From assembly GCF_009728485.1 (NCBI RefSeq), contig NZ_VVIQ01000001.1, forward strand, positions 248,001 to 312,000: DNA of 64,000 nt, written 5' to 3'. Positions 52,663 to 63,136 of the stretch are shown here, in pieces. Origin of the DNA: Prevotella vespertina. Its GTDB lineage: Bacteria > Bacteroidota > Bacteroidia > Bacteroidales > Bacteroidaceae. Position 1 is the stretch's first letter. Each line of letters begins with the position of its first letter. Below the pieces are notes generated by a model. That model was not told the origin of the DNA and did not search any database. It saw nothing but the letters and a program-made list of their open reading frames with translations. Both the position numbers and the translations under genes were made by a program.

Positions 52663-53622
52663 TTATCTTGCTTGCTGCTCAAGGCTTATATAATACATGA
52701 GCTTATATACATTAAACAGAAAGACGCTTGGTTTATTGCCTTGCAAAAGCATCTTTACCTTCTCACCGAACAATTTATGAACTATTAGAATAGCCTTCAC
52801 TAGATGAAATCGTACCATCCTATCTTTCATTTCTAACAACTTAGAATATCCTTTCAATAGCATCTGGTACTCATAAAGAGTTCGTAAAGACTCCTCCGTC
52901 TTATCTATAAACAAAGTGTTATTCTCATAGTCGGTTAGGGTTATGGGATTATTAATATGGGTTATCTGAACCCCGTTCTCTTCAAGAGCCTTACCCCACA
53001 ATACATCTTCATAACCATAATGAGTGAGCTTCTCGTCAAATGGGTGTTGGACAAAGACCGCTCTTTTTACCATAAAGTTAGTAGTGCGGAAACTTTGAAA
53101 AGGTCTCTTCTGTCTATCACTCAAACTATTCTTTCGTTCGAAAGCACACTCATATTTATATCTAAGATTCCCTTTCCATTGTTCTGGATTGCCACCTATT
53201 TTGATGCCACCAACGACCACATCGCTTTCTGCTTGCGTGTATCTACGAATGAAATCGGGGTTATCAAGGGATAAATCACCGTCTATGAAGAGAATACGAT
53301 CACCTTTTGATTGCGAGAAAAGGAAGTTGCGAATGGCTGACCGACCGACATTCTCCTGCCTTATAATATACCGCACGCCCTCTAACTGACCAATGACTTT
53401 GTTACACTCAACGATGTACTGATTCGTAGTATCAGCCATTGTCCCATCGTCAGCCACGATAATCTCATACGCAATACCACACTCCATACATTGCCGTTGT
53501 AGCTCTGTTACCAAAGCCACACAGCTACATTTATAGACAGGAAGGAGTATTGATAGCACGTAGAGGAATGCTTTAGCAAGATGAGGAAAGGTATTCTGCG
53601 AGCTTCTTAACGGCTCTTGCAC
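52663..53622 (-). CDS. family 2 glycosyltransferase
   Basis: 319 residues if started at the ATG 53622, or 298 if started at a GTG at 53559. The GT-A core begins [19 protein letters not shown], then [22 protein letters not shown] (DxD-like) and [10 protein letters not shown]. The ATG start overlaps rdgB by 50 nt, while the GTG start leaves a 13-nt gap and begins right at the conserved strand; I consider the GTG start quite possible. It transfers a sugar from a nucleotide sugar at the cytoplasmic face of the membrane. The substrate is unknown. It precedes porZ by 24 nt. Confidence 0.82.
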   Translation of the reverse strand: MQEPLRSSQNTFPHLAKAFLYVLSILLPVYKCSCVALVTELQRQCMECGIAYEIIVADDGTMADTTNQYIVECNKVIGQLEGVRYIIRQENVGRSAIRNFLFSQSKGDRILFIDGDLSLDNPDFIRRYTQAESDVVVGGIKIGGNPEQWKGNLRYKYECAFERKNSLSDRQKRPFQSFRTTNFMVKRAVFVQHPFDEKLTHYGYEDVLWGKALEENGVQITHINNPITLTDYENNTLFIDKTEESLRTLYEYQMLLKGYSKLLEMKDRMVRFHLVKAILIVHKLFGEKVKMLLQGNKPSVFLFNVYKLMYYISLEQQAR

Positions 53623-54154
53623 GATGAGAAATCTGATTCTTCACCTCTTCGCCAAGCTCTGCAAAGCTCTTGTCATAGCCTTCTGGAATGAAAATAGGGT
53701 CATATCCGAAGCCTTCTTTACCATGTTTCTCGGTTGCAATACGCCCTTCGACACGTCCTTCAAATTGATGTTCTACACCATTAATGATTAATGAGATAAC
53801 CGTGCGGAAACGTGCTGTACGCTCCTTAACATTCGACATCTTCGATAGCAACTTACGCATGTTTGCTTCGCTATCGTGGTCAGTTCCTTCAGCATAACGG
53901 GCTGAATGAACACCTGGCTCACCATTGAGTGCATCCACCTCAAGTCCCGTATCATCCGCAAAACAATCGTGATTGTAATGCTCAACGATGTAGGTTGACT
54001 TTTGGCGAGCGTTCTCCTCCAATGTTAAACCCGTCTCTGGGATATCCTCATGACAGCCTATTTCAGCCAAAGAAACTATCTCGAAGTCCTTACCAAGGAT
54101 ATCCTTGATCTCCTCTAACTTATGTTTATTATTCGTTGCAAATACTATTTTCAT
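53573..54154 (-). CDS. rdgB: XTP/dITP diphosphatase (RdgB/HAM1 type)
   Basis: 193 residues, normal for the family. Signatures are [16 protein letters not shown] (4-19), [25 protein letters not shown] (about 66-90, read in parts) and [20 protein letters not shown] (about 148-167). It hydrolyses ITP, dITP and XTP to monophosphates, keeping deaminated purines out of DNA and RNA. It follows the YitT gene by 13 nt. Confidence 0.95.
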   Translation of the reverse strand: MKIVFATNNKHKLEEIKDILGKDFEIVSLAEIGCHEDIPETGLTLEENARQKSTYIVEHYNHDCFADDTGLEVDALNGEPGVHSARYAEGTDHDSEANMRKLLSKMSNVKERTARFRTVISLIINGVEHQFEGRVEGRIATEKHGKEGFGYDPIFIPEGYDKSFAELGEEVKNQISHRARAVKKLAEYLSSSC

Positions 54155-54167
54155 CTCAAAAAGCCAT

Positions 54168-55154
54168 TTATTCTTTGTTTACAGGCACACTCTCAGCAGT
54201 TTGTTGCAGCTTCTCTATCTGCTTTTTCTTATCCTTCTTTGCCTTAATCTTTATCTGATCAAAGCCTTCACCATACACTCCTATGACCGAACTCTGGCTT
54301 ACGAAGGCTGTAGGGTCAACCATCTTGATAAGACGGAAGATAGTTTTACTCTCGTTCTTCTTCGCTAGTAAGCATATAACCTTCATGTCATTGCCTGTGT
54401 ACCAACCGTGTCCATCGAGTATAGTAAGGGCGTGCTCCGTCTCATCGACGATAGCTTTGGCTATTTCCTCATGTTTCCATGAGAAGATAAGGAACTGTAC
54501 TGACTCCCTCCGCATGTTCATTACGTGGTCAAGCATGAAGCATTCGATGAACATAGTGCAGTATCCAAAGACCATCTTATGCAATCGGTCGACCATAGAA
54601 CCAAACTGCGGGAAGAAGAGACAACTACCTACTATCAATATATCGACGCCCATCAACACTTGTCCTAACGATATGTCGCGATACTTATTGACGCAGGCTG
54701 CGATGATATCAGTGCCTCCTGTACTTCCATTATTTAAGAAGACGATGGCAAGACCAGTACCAGTTATACAACAGCCAATAATCAATGACATGAAATCCTG
54801 CCCTTCCCCAAGCACCTTAATGAAGTGTCCATGAGCATCAACAGGCATCAGGTCTTGTGCAAACTTCAGCATAAAGTAGAGCGCGAAGATAGCATATATG
54901 GTCTTCATCATAAACTTGAAGCCCAGAATCTTTAGTGCGACAACCAACAGGGAGATGTTGATTATCATGTAAGTGTTCTCTATCTTGAATCCAGTTGCAT
55001 AGTAAACAATGGCGGACATACCCGTTACCCCACCCGTAACAATCTCATAAGGAAGGAGGAAGATAGTGAAGGCAACGGCATAAAGAAGCAGTCCCATCGT
55101 AAGAAAGAGATAATCCTTTGCTTCTGAACGGATAAGCTGTTGATTAATAGTCAT
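54168..55154 (-). CDS. YitT family membrane protein, second copy
   Basis: 328 residues from the ATG at 55154 ([18 protein letters not shown]); the frame is open to 55202, but the extra 16 residues are not conserved with the first copy. Five or so membrane segments, then a soluble DUF2179 domain (about 210-300). [30 protein letters not shown] matches the copy at 11512-12432 closely. The C-terminus is Lys/Gln-rich. The function is unknown. It lies between leuS and rdgB in a minus-strand operon. Confidence 0.88.
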   Translation of the reverse strand: MTINQQLIRSEAKDYLFLTMGLLLYAVAFTIFLLPYEIVTGGVTGMSAIVYYATGFKIENTYMIINISLLVVALKILGFKFMMKTIYAIFALYFMLKFAQDLMPVDAHGHFIKVLGEGQDFMSLIIGCCITGTGLAIVFLNNGSTGGTDIIAACVNKYRDISLGQVLMGVDILIVGSCLFFPQFGSMVDRLHKMVFGYCTMFIECFMLDHVMNMRRESVQFLIFSWKHEEIAKAIVDETEHALTILDGHGWYTGNDMKVICLLAKKNESKTIFRLIKMVDPTAFVSQSSVIGVYGEGFDQIKIKAKKDKKKQIEKLQQTAESVPVNKE

Positions 55155-55223
55155 AGGTCTTAAAAGGTATATAGAGGGGATGTGTGCAGTGTAGACACAC
55201 ATCCTCTCTGGTTTAGATATTAG

Positions 55224-58136
55224 TTACTTACAAACGATGTTGATAATCTTTCGAGGTACAACGATGGTCTTTACAATCGTTTTACCATCTATGTAATGCT
55301 TACTGCGGTCGTCTACTAATGCGCACTTCTCGATGTCTTCCTTCGTAGCATCAGCCGGGAAAGTCATTTGGAAACGTGCTTTACCATTGAAAGAAACTGT
55401 CAGTTGCACCTCATTCTCCACCAGGTAAGACTCGTCCCAAGCTGGCCAAGCGGCATCACAAACGCTCTTTGTCTCACCACCCAACTGCTCCCACAACTCT
55501 TCTGCCATGTGTGGTGCAAATGGCGCAATGACAATTACCAGCTTTTTCAACAGCTCCTTGTTAGCGCACTTCTGCTGACTTAGCTCATTAACACATATCA
55601 TGAACGCTGAAATAGCCGTGTTGTAAGAGAACTGCTCGATATCTCCTGTCACCTTCTTGATGAGCTTGTGCACACTCTTCAACGACTCCTTCGATGGCTC
55701 CTCATCGTTCAGTTCCTGCTGATAAAGCTTCCAGAACTTCTTTAAGAAGCGGAAACATCCATCAATACCATTGGTATCCCAAGGCTTACTAGCCTCTACT
55801 GGACCTAAGAACATCTCGTAGAGTCGAAGTGTATCAGCGCCATACTGCTCCACAATATCATCTGGATTAACAACGTTGAACATGGACTTTGACATCTTCT
55901 CTATCGCCCAACCACACTTGTAAACAGCGTTACCTGCGGCACTCTCATTTGATGTTCTATCAGCCGACTTACTACCATCTTCAAAGATAAACTCGGCATC
56001 TTTATATTCAGGACGCCATGCCTTGAAAGCCTCAACATCGAGCACATCAGCATGAACAATATTCACATCGACATGAATAGGAGTAGTTTCATACTTGTCT
56101 TTCAGCCCTAAGCTAACAAAGACAGGAGCCTTTGAGTGGTCATCGGAATTGATTCGATAAACAAAGTTAGAGCGTCCTTGAATCATACCCTGGTTCACTA
56201 ACTTCTCGTATGGTTCGTCTTTACAACTGCAACCAATATCGAATAAGAACTTATCCCAGAATCGACTGTATATCAAGTGACCTGTGGCATGCTCGGTACC
56301 ACCCACATATAAGTCCACATTCTGCCAATACTCATCAGCCTCACGACCCACAAGTGCATCGTTATTATGCGGATCCATATAGCGAAGATAGTATGCCGAA
56401 CTACCTGCGAAACCTGGCATTGTATTCAACTCAAGCGGGAATACGGTCTCATCATCTACTAGTGACTTATCAACAACCTTGTTTTCTTTCTCGCTCCAAG
56501 CCCACATCTTCGCACGACCCAATGGTGGTTCGCCACTCTCGGTAGGCTCATATTTATCTATCTCAGGCAACTCCAACGGCAAGCAGTCCGTTGGTACCAT
56601 GTAAGGCATCCCTTTCTTATAATAGACAGGGAATGGTTCTCCCCAATAGCGTTGGCGTGAGAAGATGGCATCACGCAGTCGGTAATTCACCTTCACACGT
56701 CCGATTCCTCTCTCACTAACAAACTTCTTTGTCTTTGCAATAGCCTCTTTCACCGTGAGTCCATTGAGTGAGAAACCCTCCAAAGCTGCCTCCTTACCTT
56801 CCGCAGGAGAGTTAATAACGATTCCTTCTTTCGCATCGAAGCTCTCTTCCGACACGTCCGCACCCTCAATCAGAGGTACGATTGGCAAGTTAAAGTGCTT
56901 TGCGAAGGCATAATCACGGCTGTCATGAGCAGGCACAGCCATAATTGCTCCAGTGCCATAGCCCGCTAATACGTATTCAGACACATATATAGGAAGCTGC
57001 TCACCAGTGAATGGGTTAATACCATAAGAGCCTGAGAAGACACCCGTCACCTTACGGTCTGACATTCGTTCAAGCTCTGTGCGCTTCTTTACATAAGCCA
57101 GATAATCCTCCACCTCAGCTTTCTGTGCATCCGAGGTAAGCTCTACTACGAGTTCAGACTCTGGTGCAAGTACCATGAAAGTGACGCCAAACATTGTATC
57201 TGCACGCGTTGTGAAGATTGTAAACTTTCCTTCTTTCTGTCCTTCAGAACCATTTGGAGTAACATACTTAAACTCCACCTCTGTTCCTTCCGAGCGTCCT
57301 ATCCAGTTCTTCTGGGTCTCTTTAATAGAATCAGACCAGTTTATTTTCTCTAAACCATCCAATAGTCTCTGGGCATAAGCAGACACTCTTAGGCACCACT
57401 GCTTCATCAGCTTTTGCACAACTGGGTATCCTCCACGCTCGCTAACACCATTGACAACCTCGTCATTAGCCAACACAGTACCCAAACCAGGGCACCAATT
57501 CACCATCGTCTCACCCAAGTAAGCAATGCGATAGTTCATCAGTTTCTCCTGTTGCTCATACTCATCCATACTCATCCAATCGCGTGCTGAGAATACAAAC
57601 TCCTCACTTTTAGCCACGTCGAGATTGAGAGTTCCCTCCTCTTCAAAGTGCTTTACGAGTTGAGAAATAGGCTGCGCCTTCTGCAAACGATTGTCGTAAT
57701 AGGAGTTAAACATCTGTTCGAATGCCCATTGAGTCCAATGGTAGTAATGCGGGTCACACGTTCTTACCTCTCTATCCCAGTCGAATGAGAAGCCAATCTT
57801 ATCCAGTTGCTCACGGTAACGGGCTATGTTTTTCTTCGTCGTAACCTCTGGGTGCTGTCCAGTCTGTATGGCATACTGCTCTGCGGGGAGCCCATAAGCA
57901 TCGTAACCCATAGGGTTTAAGACGTTAAAACCCTTGAGTCTCTTATAACGAGCATATATATCACTGGCTATATAACCCAACGGATGCCCCACATGTAAGC
58001 CTGCCCCGGATGGATAAGGGAACATGTTTAGCACGTAGAACTTCTGTTTATTCTTATCTTCAACAACCTTGTAAGTCTTCAAATCAACCCACTTCTGTTG
58101 CCATTTCTGCTCAATGTCTCTGAAGTTGTATTCCAT
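55224..58136 (-). CDS. leuS: leucyl-tRNA synthetase
   Basis: 970 residues from the ATG at 58136 ([13 protein letters not shown]); an ATG at 58145 would add MKR. Class I signature [16 protein letters not shown] (HIGH-type, about 40-55), the editing CP1 domain in the 230-430 range and [16 protein letters not shown] (about 715). It is longer than the E. coli enzyme (860) because of insertions common in Bacteroidota. It charges tRNA-Leu with leucine. It is the first gene of the six-gene minus-strand run. Confidence 0.96.
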   Translation of the reverse strand: MEYNFRDIEQKWQQKWVDLKTYKVVEDKNKQKFYVLNMFPYPSGAGLHVGHPLGYIASDIYARYKRLKGFNVLNPMGYDAYGLPAEQYAIQTGQHPEVTTKKNIARYREQLDKIGFSFDWDREVRTCDPHYYHWTQWAFEQMFNSYYDNRLQKAQPISQLVKHFEEEGTLNLDVAKSEEFVFSARDWMSMDEYEQQEKLMNYRIAYLGETMVNWCPGLGTVLANDEVVNGVSERGGYPVVQKLMKQWCLRVSAYAQRLLDGLEKINWSDSIKETQKNWIGRSEGTEVEFKYVTPNGSEGQKEGKFTIFTTRADTMFGVTFMVLAPESELVVELTSDAQKAEVEDYLAYVKKRTELERMSDRKVTGVFSGSYGINPFTGEQLPIYVSEYVLAGYGTGAIMAVPAHDSRDYAFAKHFNLPIVPLIEGADVSEESFDAKEGIVINSPAEGKEAALEGFSLNGLTVKEAIAKTKKFVSERGIGRVKVNYRLRDAIFSRQRYWGEPFPVYYKKGMPYMVPTDCLPLELPEIDKYEPTESGEPPLGRAKMWAWSEKENKVVDKSLVDDETVFPLELNTMPGFAGSSAYYLRYMDPHNNDALVGREADEYWQNVDLYVGGTEHATGHLIYSRFWDKFLFDIGCSCKDEPYEKLVNQGMIQGRSNFVYRINSDDHSKAPVFVSLGLKDKYETTPIHVDVNIVHADVLDVEAFKAWRPEYKDAEFIFEDGSKSADRTSNESAAGNAVYKCGWAIEKMSKSMFNVVNPDDIVEQYGADTLRLYEMFLGPVEASKPWDTNGIDGCFRFLKKFWKLYQQELNDEEPSKESLKSVHKLIKKVTGDIEQFSYNTAISAFMICVNELSQQKCANKELLKKLVIVIAPFAPHMAEELWEQLGGETKSVCDAAWPAWDESYLVENEVQLTVSFNGKARFQMTFPADATKEDIEKCALVDDRSKHYIDGKTIVKTIVVPRKIINIVCK

Positions 58137-58162
58137 TCTTTTCACTTGTTATAACTAATGTG

Positions 58163-58170
58163 CAAATTTA
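58163..58170 (-). promoter_or_regulatory. -7 element of the leuS operon
   Basis: TAAATTTG on the minus strand, 18-26 nt before the possible leuS start codons. It is the only clear promoter for the run leuS to 49572. Confidence 0.5.
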
Positions 58171-58303
58171 CAAAAAGTATTCGATACTAATGCTATTTAC
58201 CAGTCTTTAATTCGCTTAACGACCAACGATTAAAACACTAAAAAAGCCTCACCCCCGCCCCCTCTCCGAATGGAAAGGGGAGTGAATAGCGTTATTTACA
58301 AAC

Positions 58304-58390
58304 AAAAAAGGCGTCTCTTCACATCAAGGAAACGCCCTCTTCGCATGGAAGAAACGCCCTCTTCAAAACAAAGAAGGCGTCTCTTTGTTT
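58304..58390. repeat. 22-bp-period palindromic repeat locus R9 (four units)
   Basis: Units start at 58304, 58326, 58349 and 58371 (periods 22, 23, 22). Cores are GGCGTCTCTTC, GAAACGCCCTCTTC, GAAACGCCCTCTTC and GGCGTCTCTTTG; spacers are ACATC, GCATGG and AAAACA. The GAAACGCCCTCTTC core is the same as in R7. This is the only strong copy in a divergent gap (leuS / outer-membrane gene), so it cannot only be a terminator. Confidence 0.82.
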
Positions 58391-58411
58391 TTACCCCTGC
58401 TGTTCCAGCTA

Positions 58412-58570
58412 ACGAGGCATTGCATCGTTACACCCCGACCTGCCATCCCCTTGCTCGCTTCCGTTAGGCACTCCCCTCCTTGGGAGGGGTTGGGGGAGGT
58501 TTTACCAGTCGGAGAGGGGACGGGAGTGAGGCTTCTTCTTTCCCCTTAGGGGAGGCTGGGAAAGGTAAAA
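58412..58570. repeat. C/G-rich block C2 next to repeat R9
   Basis: ACGAGGCA (58412-58419), GTTACACCCC, CTTCCGTTAGGCACTCC (58458-58474), then CCCTCCTTGGGAGGGG forming a hairpin, TTGGGGGAGG, and a further CCCCTTAGGGGAGG. Order and 17-bp core are shared with block C1 at 12588-12716. Another C-rich fragment lies before R9 at 58243-58283. No reading frame is apparent. Confidence 0.65.
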
Positions 58571-58596
58571 AAACGTAAAAAAACAAGTAGTAACTA

Positions 58597-58627
58597 TTGA
58601 CAAGTTAAAAGAAAAAACATATCTTTG
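58597..58627 (+). promoter_or_regulatory. promoter of the outer-membrane beta-barrel gene
   Basis: TTG (58597-58599), 20 nt, TATCTTTG (58620-58627), about 38 nt before the ATG at 58666. Confidence 0.65.
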
Positions 58628-58665
58628 TCTCCGATTATTAACTATATCTTAGAAAGGATACCATT

Positions 58666-60839
58666 ATGAGAAGAAACGCCATCCTACTATCAATAATCCT
58701 CTTCCTGACAACCTCTTTATCGGCACAAGAAGCCACTAAGAGCGACACAACGAAGACGCAAAAGTTGAAAGAAGTCGTTGTGACGCATCAAAAACAGCTG
58801 ATTAAGAATGATATTGACAAGCTGACTTACAACGTGAAAGACGATGTGACGGCACAGACGAAGAGCACTTTAGAGGTGCTGAAAAAGGTTCCTTTCGTCA
58901 CTGTTGACGGTCAGGACAATATCAAAGTACAAGGTTCTGCAAACTTCAAAGTATATAAAAACGGGCACCCCGACCCTGCTTTTGCAGGGCAAAGTCTCAA
59001 AGAGATACTGAAAGCAATGCCTGCTTCTACCATCAAGAGGATTGAGGTTATCACCGATCCCGGTGCTAAGTATGATGCCGAAGGGACGTCAACTATCCTC
59101 AACATCGTAACGATGAGCAATGTACGTATGCAAGGATTATCAGGCAATATACAAACAAATGTAAGTTCATACGGCTCTGTTGGACTTGGAACAACGCTCA
59201 CTACGCAGGTGGGAAAGCTCACTACTACCATTAACTACATGGAATATTATCAGGCAGGGAAGCAAACGGAAAGAGAGGTAGAAAGCTCGTTTACATACCT
59301 CAAGACGGGTGAGAAATCTCTTGAAAAGAGTCACCACGCCACGAGAGGGAACATTCATATCGGTAACGTCAGTGCCAGTTATGAGCTTGACTCACTGAAT
59401 CTCTTGACTGCATCGACCTCTCTTTTCGGCTATAAGGTGGGCAATACAATTATATCGAACTATGAACGATGGGACAAGAACAACCATCTTCTCTATCAAT
59501 ATGACGAATCCACAACGATACCTCACTACTCTTATTTCAAGATTGGAGGGCGATTAGACTATCAGCACAAGACTCACTTGGATGGAGAAGTGCTCACACT
59601 GTCTTACATGTTGGCTGCTACACGAAATAGGAAGACCAATCACATAGAGTTAAGTAACCTTGTGAATGCACCCTTCAACTACACTGCTTGTGACTTACAT
59701 TCGCATGAGCGATTCACAGAACACACCTTCCAACTGGATTACGTGCACCCCTTTGGTAAACAGCATAAGCTGGAGAGCGGTTTAAAATACATCCTTCGTA
59801 ACAATAACAGTCACACACGTACAGATTACACAGGCTCTATGCCGAACGAAGACAAGGAGTTTAAGCATAACACACAGGTGGCTGCTGCCTATCTGTCTTA
59901 CCTCTTTACGGCTGGTAATTGGTCTGCTCGGGCTGGCTTGAGATATGAGTATAGCTATATGAAAGCCGACTTTCCCGATGGAAGCGGTACGGGTTTCCAT
60001 GCCAATCTCCATGACTGGGTGCCCTCCGCAAGCGTTCAATACAAGATAACAGACGCCCAAACGATAAAGTTCAGTTATAGTACAAGCATCAATAGACCCG
60101 GTATCAAGTATCTTAATCCGGCTGTTGTTCGCACGCCAAACTATGTATCTTATGGTAATGCCGACTTAGGGAGTAGTCATAACCAGAAGCTCCAAATGAC
60201 CTATACATTAATCACTCCGAAACTGACATGGAGCTTCACTCCTTATTACTCCTTCACTAATAACGATATAACAGGAACCCGTTACACTGATGGACAGGAT
60301 ATTGTTGCAACATACGATAACGTTATGAAGAAGAGAAGTATGGGGTTCTCTTCTTATACGCAATGGCAACCTTTCACAGGAACGAGCCTTAGTTTGAATG
60401 GTGCGGTTAATCACGGATCAGCATCCCCTCTCCTGCGATAAAGAACAGGGGCTGTTGGGGGGATATATACTTCGATGTGGAACAGAAGTTACCATGGAAA
60501 TTGACTTTCGAGATGAACCTTTCTATAGAATTCGGGCGTCCTGTATACACTCCTTACCTATATGAAGGACGCTGGAACACCTATTCCTTCTACCTTACCA
60601 GACGTTTCCTCAAAGACAAACTCACCCTTATGATTTATAGTAATAAGCCTTTCACAAAACGACAGGAGTATAACACGCGTACCGTGAAAGGCGACTTTAT
60701 AGGACAAGAGACGTTTTGGGGCAAGCCAAGAGAGTTCGGTATTAGCCTCTCATGGAACTTCGGAAAGCTGCGTGCAAACGTGAAGAAAGTTGATAGGAGT
60801 ATAAAGAATGATGACTTAGTGGGCGGTACGAAGCAATAA
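58666..60839 (+). pseudogene. outer-membrane beta-barrel (TonB-receptor-like) protein, frameshifted
   Basis: The first frame (58666-60441) encodes 591 residues: a signal peptide ending TSLSA before QEAT, a plug-like region (EVLKKVPFVTVDGQDNIKVQ, then IKRIEVITDPGAKYDAEGTS) and much of a barrel of the OMP_b-brl_3 type. It stops at 60441 after SASPLLR. The rest of the barrel continues in another frame, open from 60411 to 60839 (KNRGCWGDIYFDVEQKLPWK and a C-terminal GISLSWNFGK). One missing base, most simply in the CCCC at 60425-60428, would give one 724-residue protein. It is a mutation, a sequencing error or a phase-variable switch. The protein would be an outer-membrane importer of unknown substrate. 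Confidence 0.85.
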
Positions 60840-60865
60840 AGAGGGCTATCAGAAGTGAGCAAAAA

Positions 60866-60921
60866 TTTGCTTATTCATATAAAAAGGAGTATCTTTGCGA
60901 AAAACAAAGATACTCCTTTTT
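60866..60921 (+). promoter_or_regulatory. promoter of the 60926 gene inside a perfect 17-bp hairpin
   Basis: TTTG (60866-60869), 20 nt, TATCTTTG (60890-60897). The -7 box is the end of the left arm AAAAAGGAGTATCTTTG (60881-60897); the right arm CAAAGATACTCCTTTTT (60905-60921) follows a 7-nt loop. The right arm also puts a TATCTTTG on the minus strand. As RNA from upstream, the same repeat with its T-run looks like the terminator of the outer-membrane gene. Confidence 0.75.
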
Positions 60922-60925
60922 ATAT

Positions 60926-61573
60926 ATGGCAACACATCCCTTATGGTCTGACGACTACTGGTTACTCCTCCTCCAGCTGTATTTAAAGAAGCCGGAGGGC
61001 ATGAAGCCAATGTATTCCCATGCGTTGGTAGAGCTTAGTTTGGAACTTCATATACCGCCAAAGAGCCTCTATGAACAGCAATTCAAGCTGCGCCACCGTG
61101 ACACACCAGTGTTACAACTTATCTGGGAAACCTACGCTGAGAACACACGCAAGCTCAATAAGGATGTGAAGAAACTGCGTTCAATGAAGGGATTCGGCAA
61201 AGCGAAGGAGTTTTATAATGGTGTGCAACTAAGAGAAACATTTGAGCATGACTTCCTTCCAATAGATGGTTATAATGAATTGAGACCTTTCATGCTCGTG
61301 ATAATATTAGATCTTTACTTCCGACTGACGCCTATCACGATGGTAGAAGAGACTCCCGAGATACGAGAAATGGCTAAGTTGATGAAGATAAAGGCCCATT
61401 CTGTGGTGGAGGTAATGGATGTCTTCCAGTTTTGTGACCCTTATCTCAATCGTGATGACCTAATGATTACGCCCCTGTTATTGCCTTGTCAGGATATATG
61501 GAACCGATATGGTAATGATAACCCAGATAGACTTTCTGCCCTAGCTGCACAATTAAAAGATTACTTCCAGTGA
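60926..61573 (+). CDS. uncharacterised protein upstream of rpoN
   Basis: 215 residues, no signal peptide or membrane segment. I do not recognise a family. It is mainly helical by composition: WSDDYWLLLLQLYLKKPEGM at the start, a SLELHIPPKSLYEQQFKLR block resembling a helix-turn-helix-like bend, a Lys-rich helix (about 76-98), then LRPFMLVIILDLYFRLTP. Arg/Lys and aromatic residues are frequent. The start codon follows its hairpin promoter by 5 nt. rpoN begins 49 nt downstream with its own promoter box. Gene order next to rpoN gives no firm functional clue. Confidence 0.75.
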   Translation: MATHPLWSDDYWLLLLQLYLKKPEGMKPMYSHALVELSLELHIPPKSLYEQQFKLRHRDTPVLQLIWETYAENTRKLNKDVKKLRSMKGFGKAKEFYNGVQLRETFEHDFLPIDGYNELRPFMLVIILDLYFRLTPITMVEETPEIREMAKLMKIKAHSVVEVMDVFQFCDPYLNRDDLMITPLLLPCQDIWNRYGNDNPDRLSALAAQLKDYFQ

Positions 61574-61592
61574 TTTTCATGCTTTTTTTTAG

Positions 61593-61600
61593 TACTTTTG
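61593..61600 (+). promoter_or_regulatory. -7 element of rpoN
   Basis: TACTTTTG after a T-run, 21 nt before the ATG at 61622. The T-run (61583-61590) may also end transcription from the upstream gene. Confidence 0.6.
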
Positions 61601-61621
61601 TAGCGTAATTCAGGTATAGTA

Positions 61622-63136
61622 ATGGCACAAGAACAAGTACAGATTCAGACCCAAAAGCAGCAACAGGTGCAGCGTCTCTCACAGCAACAAATGTTGCAAG
61701 TGAAGCTCTTGGAGATGCCACTCACCGAACTGGAAGAGTCTGTGAACGCCGAGTTAGATGATAACCCAGCGTTAGAAGCAGGTGGAGAGGAGTCTGATAG
61801 CATTGATACAAACGATTCCGTAGAACAGAGAGAGGATGATGATTTCGACTCACAACAGGAACGTGAGGAGAGACAAGACGCCCTTGACTCTGCTTTGGAA
61901 CGTATGCAATCGGATGACGACTTGCCGACTTACGATGCACGACAGCAACGCAACAATGCTGACTATGAGGAGATTGTTTACGGAGATACCACTTCCTTTA
62001 TCGATAAACTCAATGAGCAAGTGGGCGAACTGGAGCTAACTGAACGGCAAAGGGATATTCTGGAGTATCTTATTGGTAGTTTGGACGATGATGGACTACT
62101 GCGGAAAGACTTAGACACCATCAGTGATGAACTTGCAATCTACCATGGTATTGATGCTACAACACAGGAGATTGAGGATGTACTAAAGCTATTGCAGGAC
62201 TTTGATCCAGCTGGTATCGGTGCCAGAAGTTTGCAGGAATGTTTGTTACTGCAAGTAGAACGAAAGGTTGAAAACGGCGAGTGGCAACGCAACGGACAGT
62301 TATATCAGTATGTGAAACAGGTTCTCACACGCCATTTCGATGCTTTCACGAAGAAGCATTGGGATAAGATTAAGGTTGCAATGGGGCTCTCTGATCTTCA
62401 AGTGGAGACCTTGCAAAAGGAGATACGCAAGTTAAATCCAAAGCCGGGAGCGTCTATGGGCGAAACACAAGGGCGTAACCTACAACAGATAACACCTGAC
62501 TTTATCATCGAAACAGAGGATGATGGCACCATTACCTTTAGTCTTAATCATGGTAATCTACCAGAGTTACACGTCTCACCGAGCTTTAATGAGATGCTGG
62601 CAGCCTATCGGAACAATAAAGCAAGTATGAATCGACAAGAGAAGGAAGCCTTGCTTTATGCCAAAGAGAAGGTTGATAAGGCACAAGGATTCATTGAGGC
62701 AGTGAAGCAAAGACGCCATACTCTACAAGTAACCATGCGTGCTATCATTGATATTCAGCGTAAATTCTTCCAAGACGGGGATGAGGCTGAATTGAAGCCA
62801 ATGATTCTTAAGGATATAGCAGACCGCACCGGACTGGATATCTCGACGATTTCTCGAGTGAGCAACATCAAGTATGCGCAAACAAAGTGGGGCACTTTCC
62901 CACTTAGGTTCTTCTTCTCTGATAGCTACACAACCACTGATGGCGAGGAAATGTCTACTCGGAAGATCAAGATAGCACTGCGAGATCTAATCAAGGAAGA
63001 GGATAAGAGTAAGCCTCTTAGCGATGACGCATTAGCAAAACAACTAAAGGAAAAGGGCTTCCCGATAGCTCGGCGCACTGTTGCTAAGTATCGAGAACAA
63101 CTGGGCTTACCGGTTGCAAGGCTTAGAAAAGAATGA
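61622..63136 (+). CDS. rpoN: RNA polymerase sigma-54 factor
   Basis: 504 residues. Region I is the Gln/Leu-rich N-terminus (QKQQQVQRLSQQQMLQVKLL) that contacts activators. Region II is acidic (about 50-95). The core-binding region and HTH follow (about 120-420), with LQDFDPAGIGARSLQECLLLQ in the core-binding part. The C-terminal RpoN box reads ARRTVAKYREQLGLPVA (about 483-499) and recognises the -24 element. It directs transcription that needs AAA+ activators; none is encoded in the window. The stop overlaps the next start (ATGA). Confidence 0.96.
   Translation: MAQEQVQIQTQKQQQVQRLSQQQMLQVKLLEMPLTELEESVNAELDDNPALEAGGEESDSIDTNDSVEQREDDDFDSQQEREERQDALDSALERMQSDDDLPTYDARQQRNNADYEEIVYGDTTSFIDKLNEQVGELELTERQRDILEYLIGSLDDDGLLRKDLDTISDELAIYHGIDATTQEIEDVLKLLQDFDPAGIGARSLQECLLLQVERKVENGEWQRNGQLYQYVKQVLTRHFDAFTKKHWDKIKVAMGLSDLQVETLQKEIRKLNPKPGASMGETQGRNLQQITPDFIIETEDDGTITFSLNHGNLPELHVSPSFNEMLAAYRNNKASMNRQEKEALLYAKEKVDKAQGFIEAVKQRRHTLQVTMRAIIDIQRKFFQDGDEAELKPMILKDIADRTGLDISTISRVSNIKYAQTKWGTFPLRFFFSDSYTTTDGEEMSTRKIKIALRDLIKEEDKSKPLSDDALAKQLKEKGFPIARRTVAKYREQLGLPVARLRKE

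Noticed and set aside
3541..58390. The 22-bp arrays as CRISPR arrays
   Set aside because: Units are palindromic and differ from one another, there are no unique spacers of constant length, and no cas gene is present.
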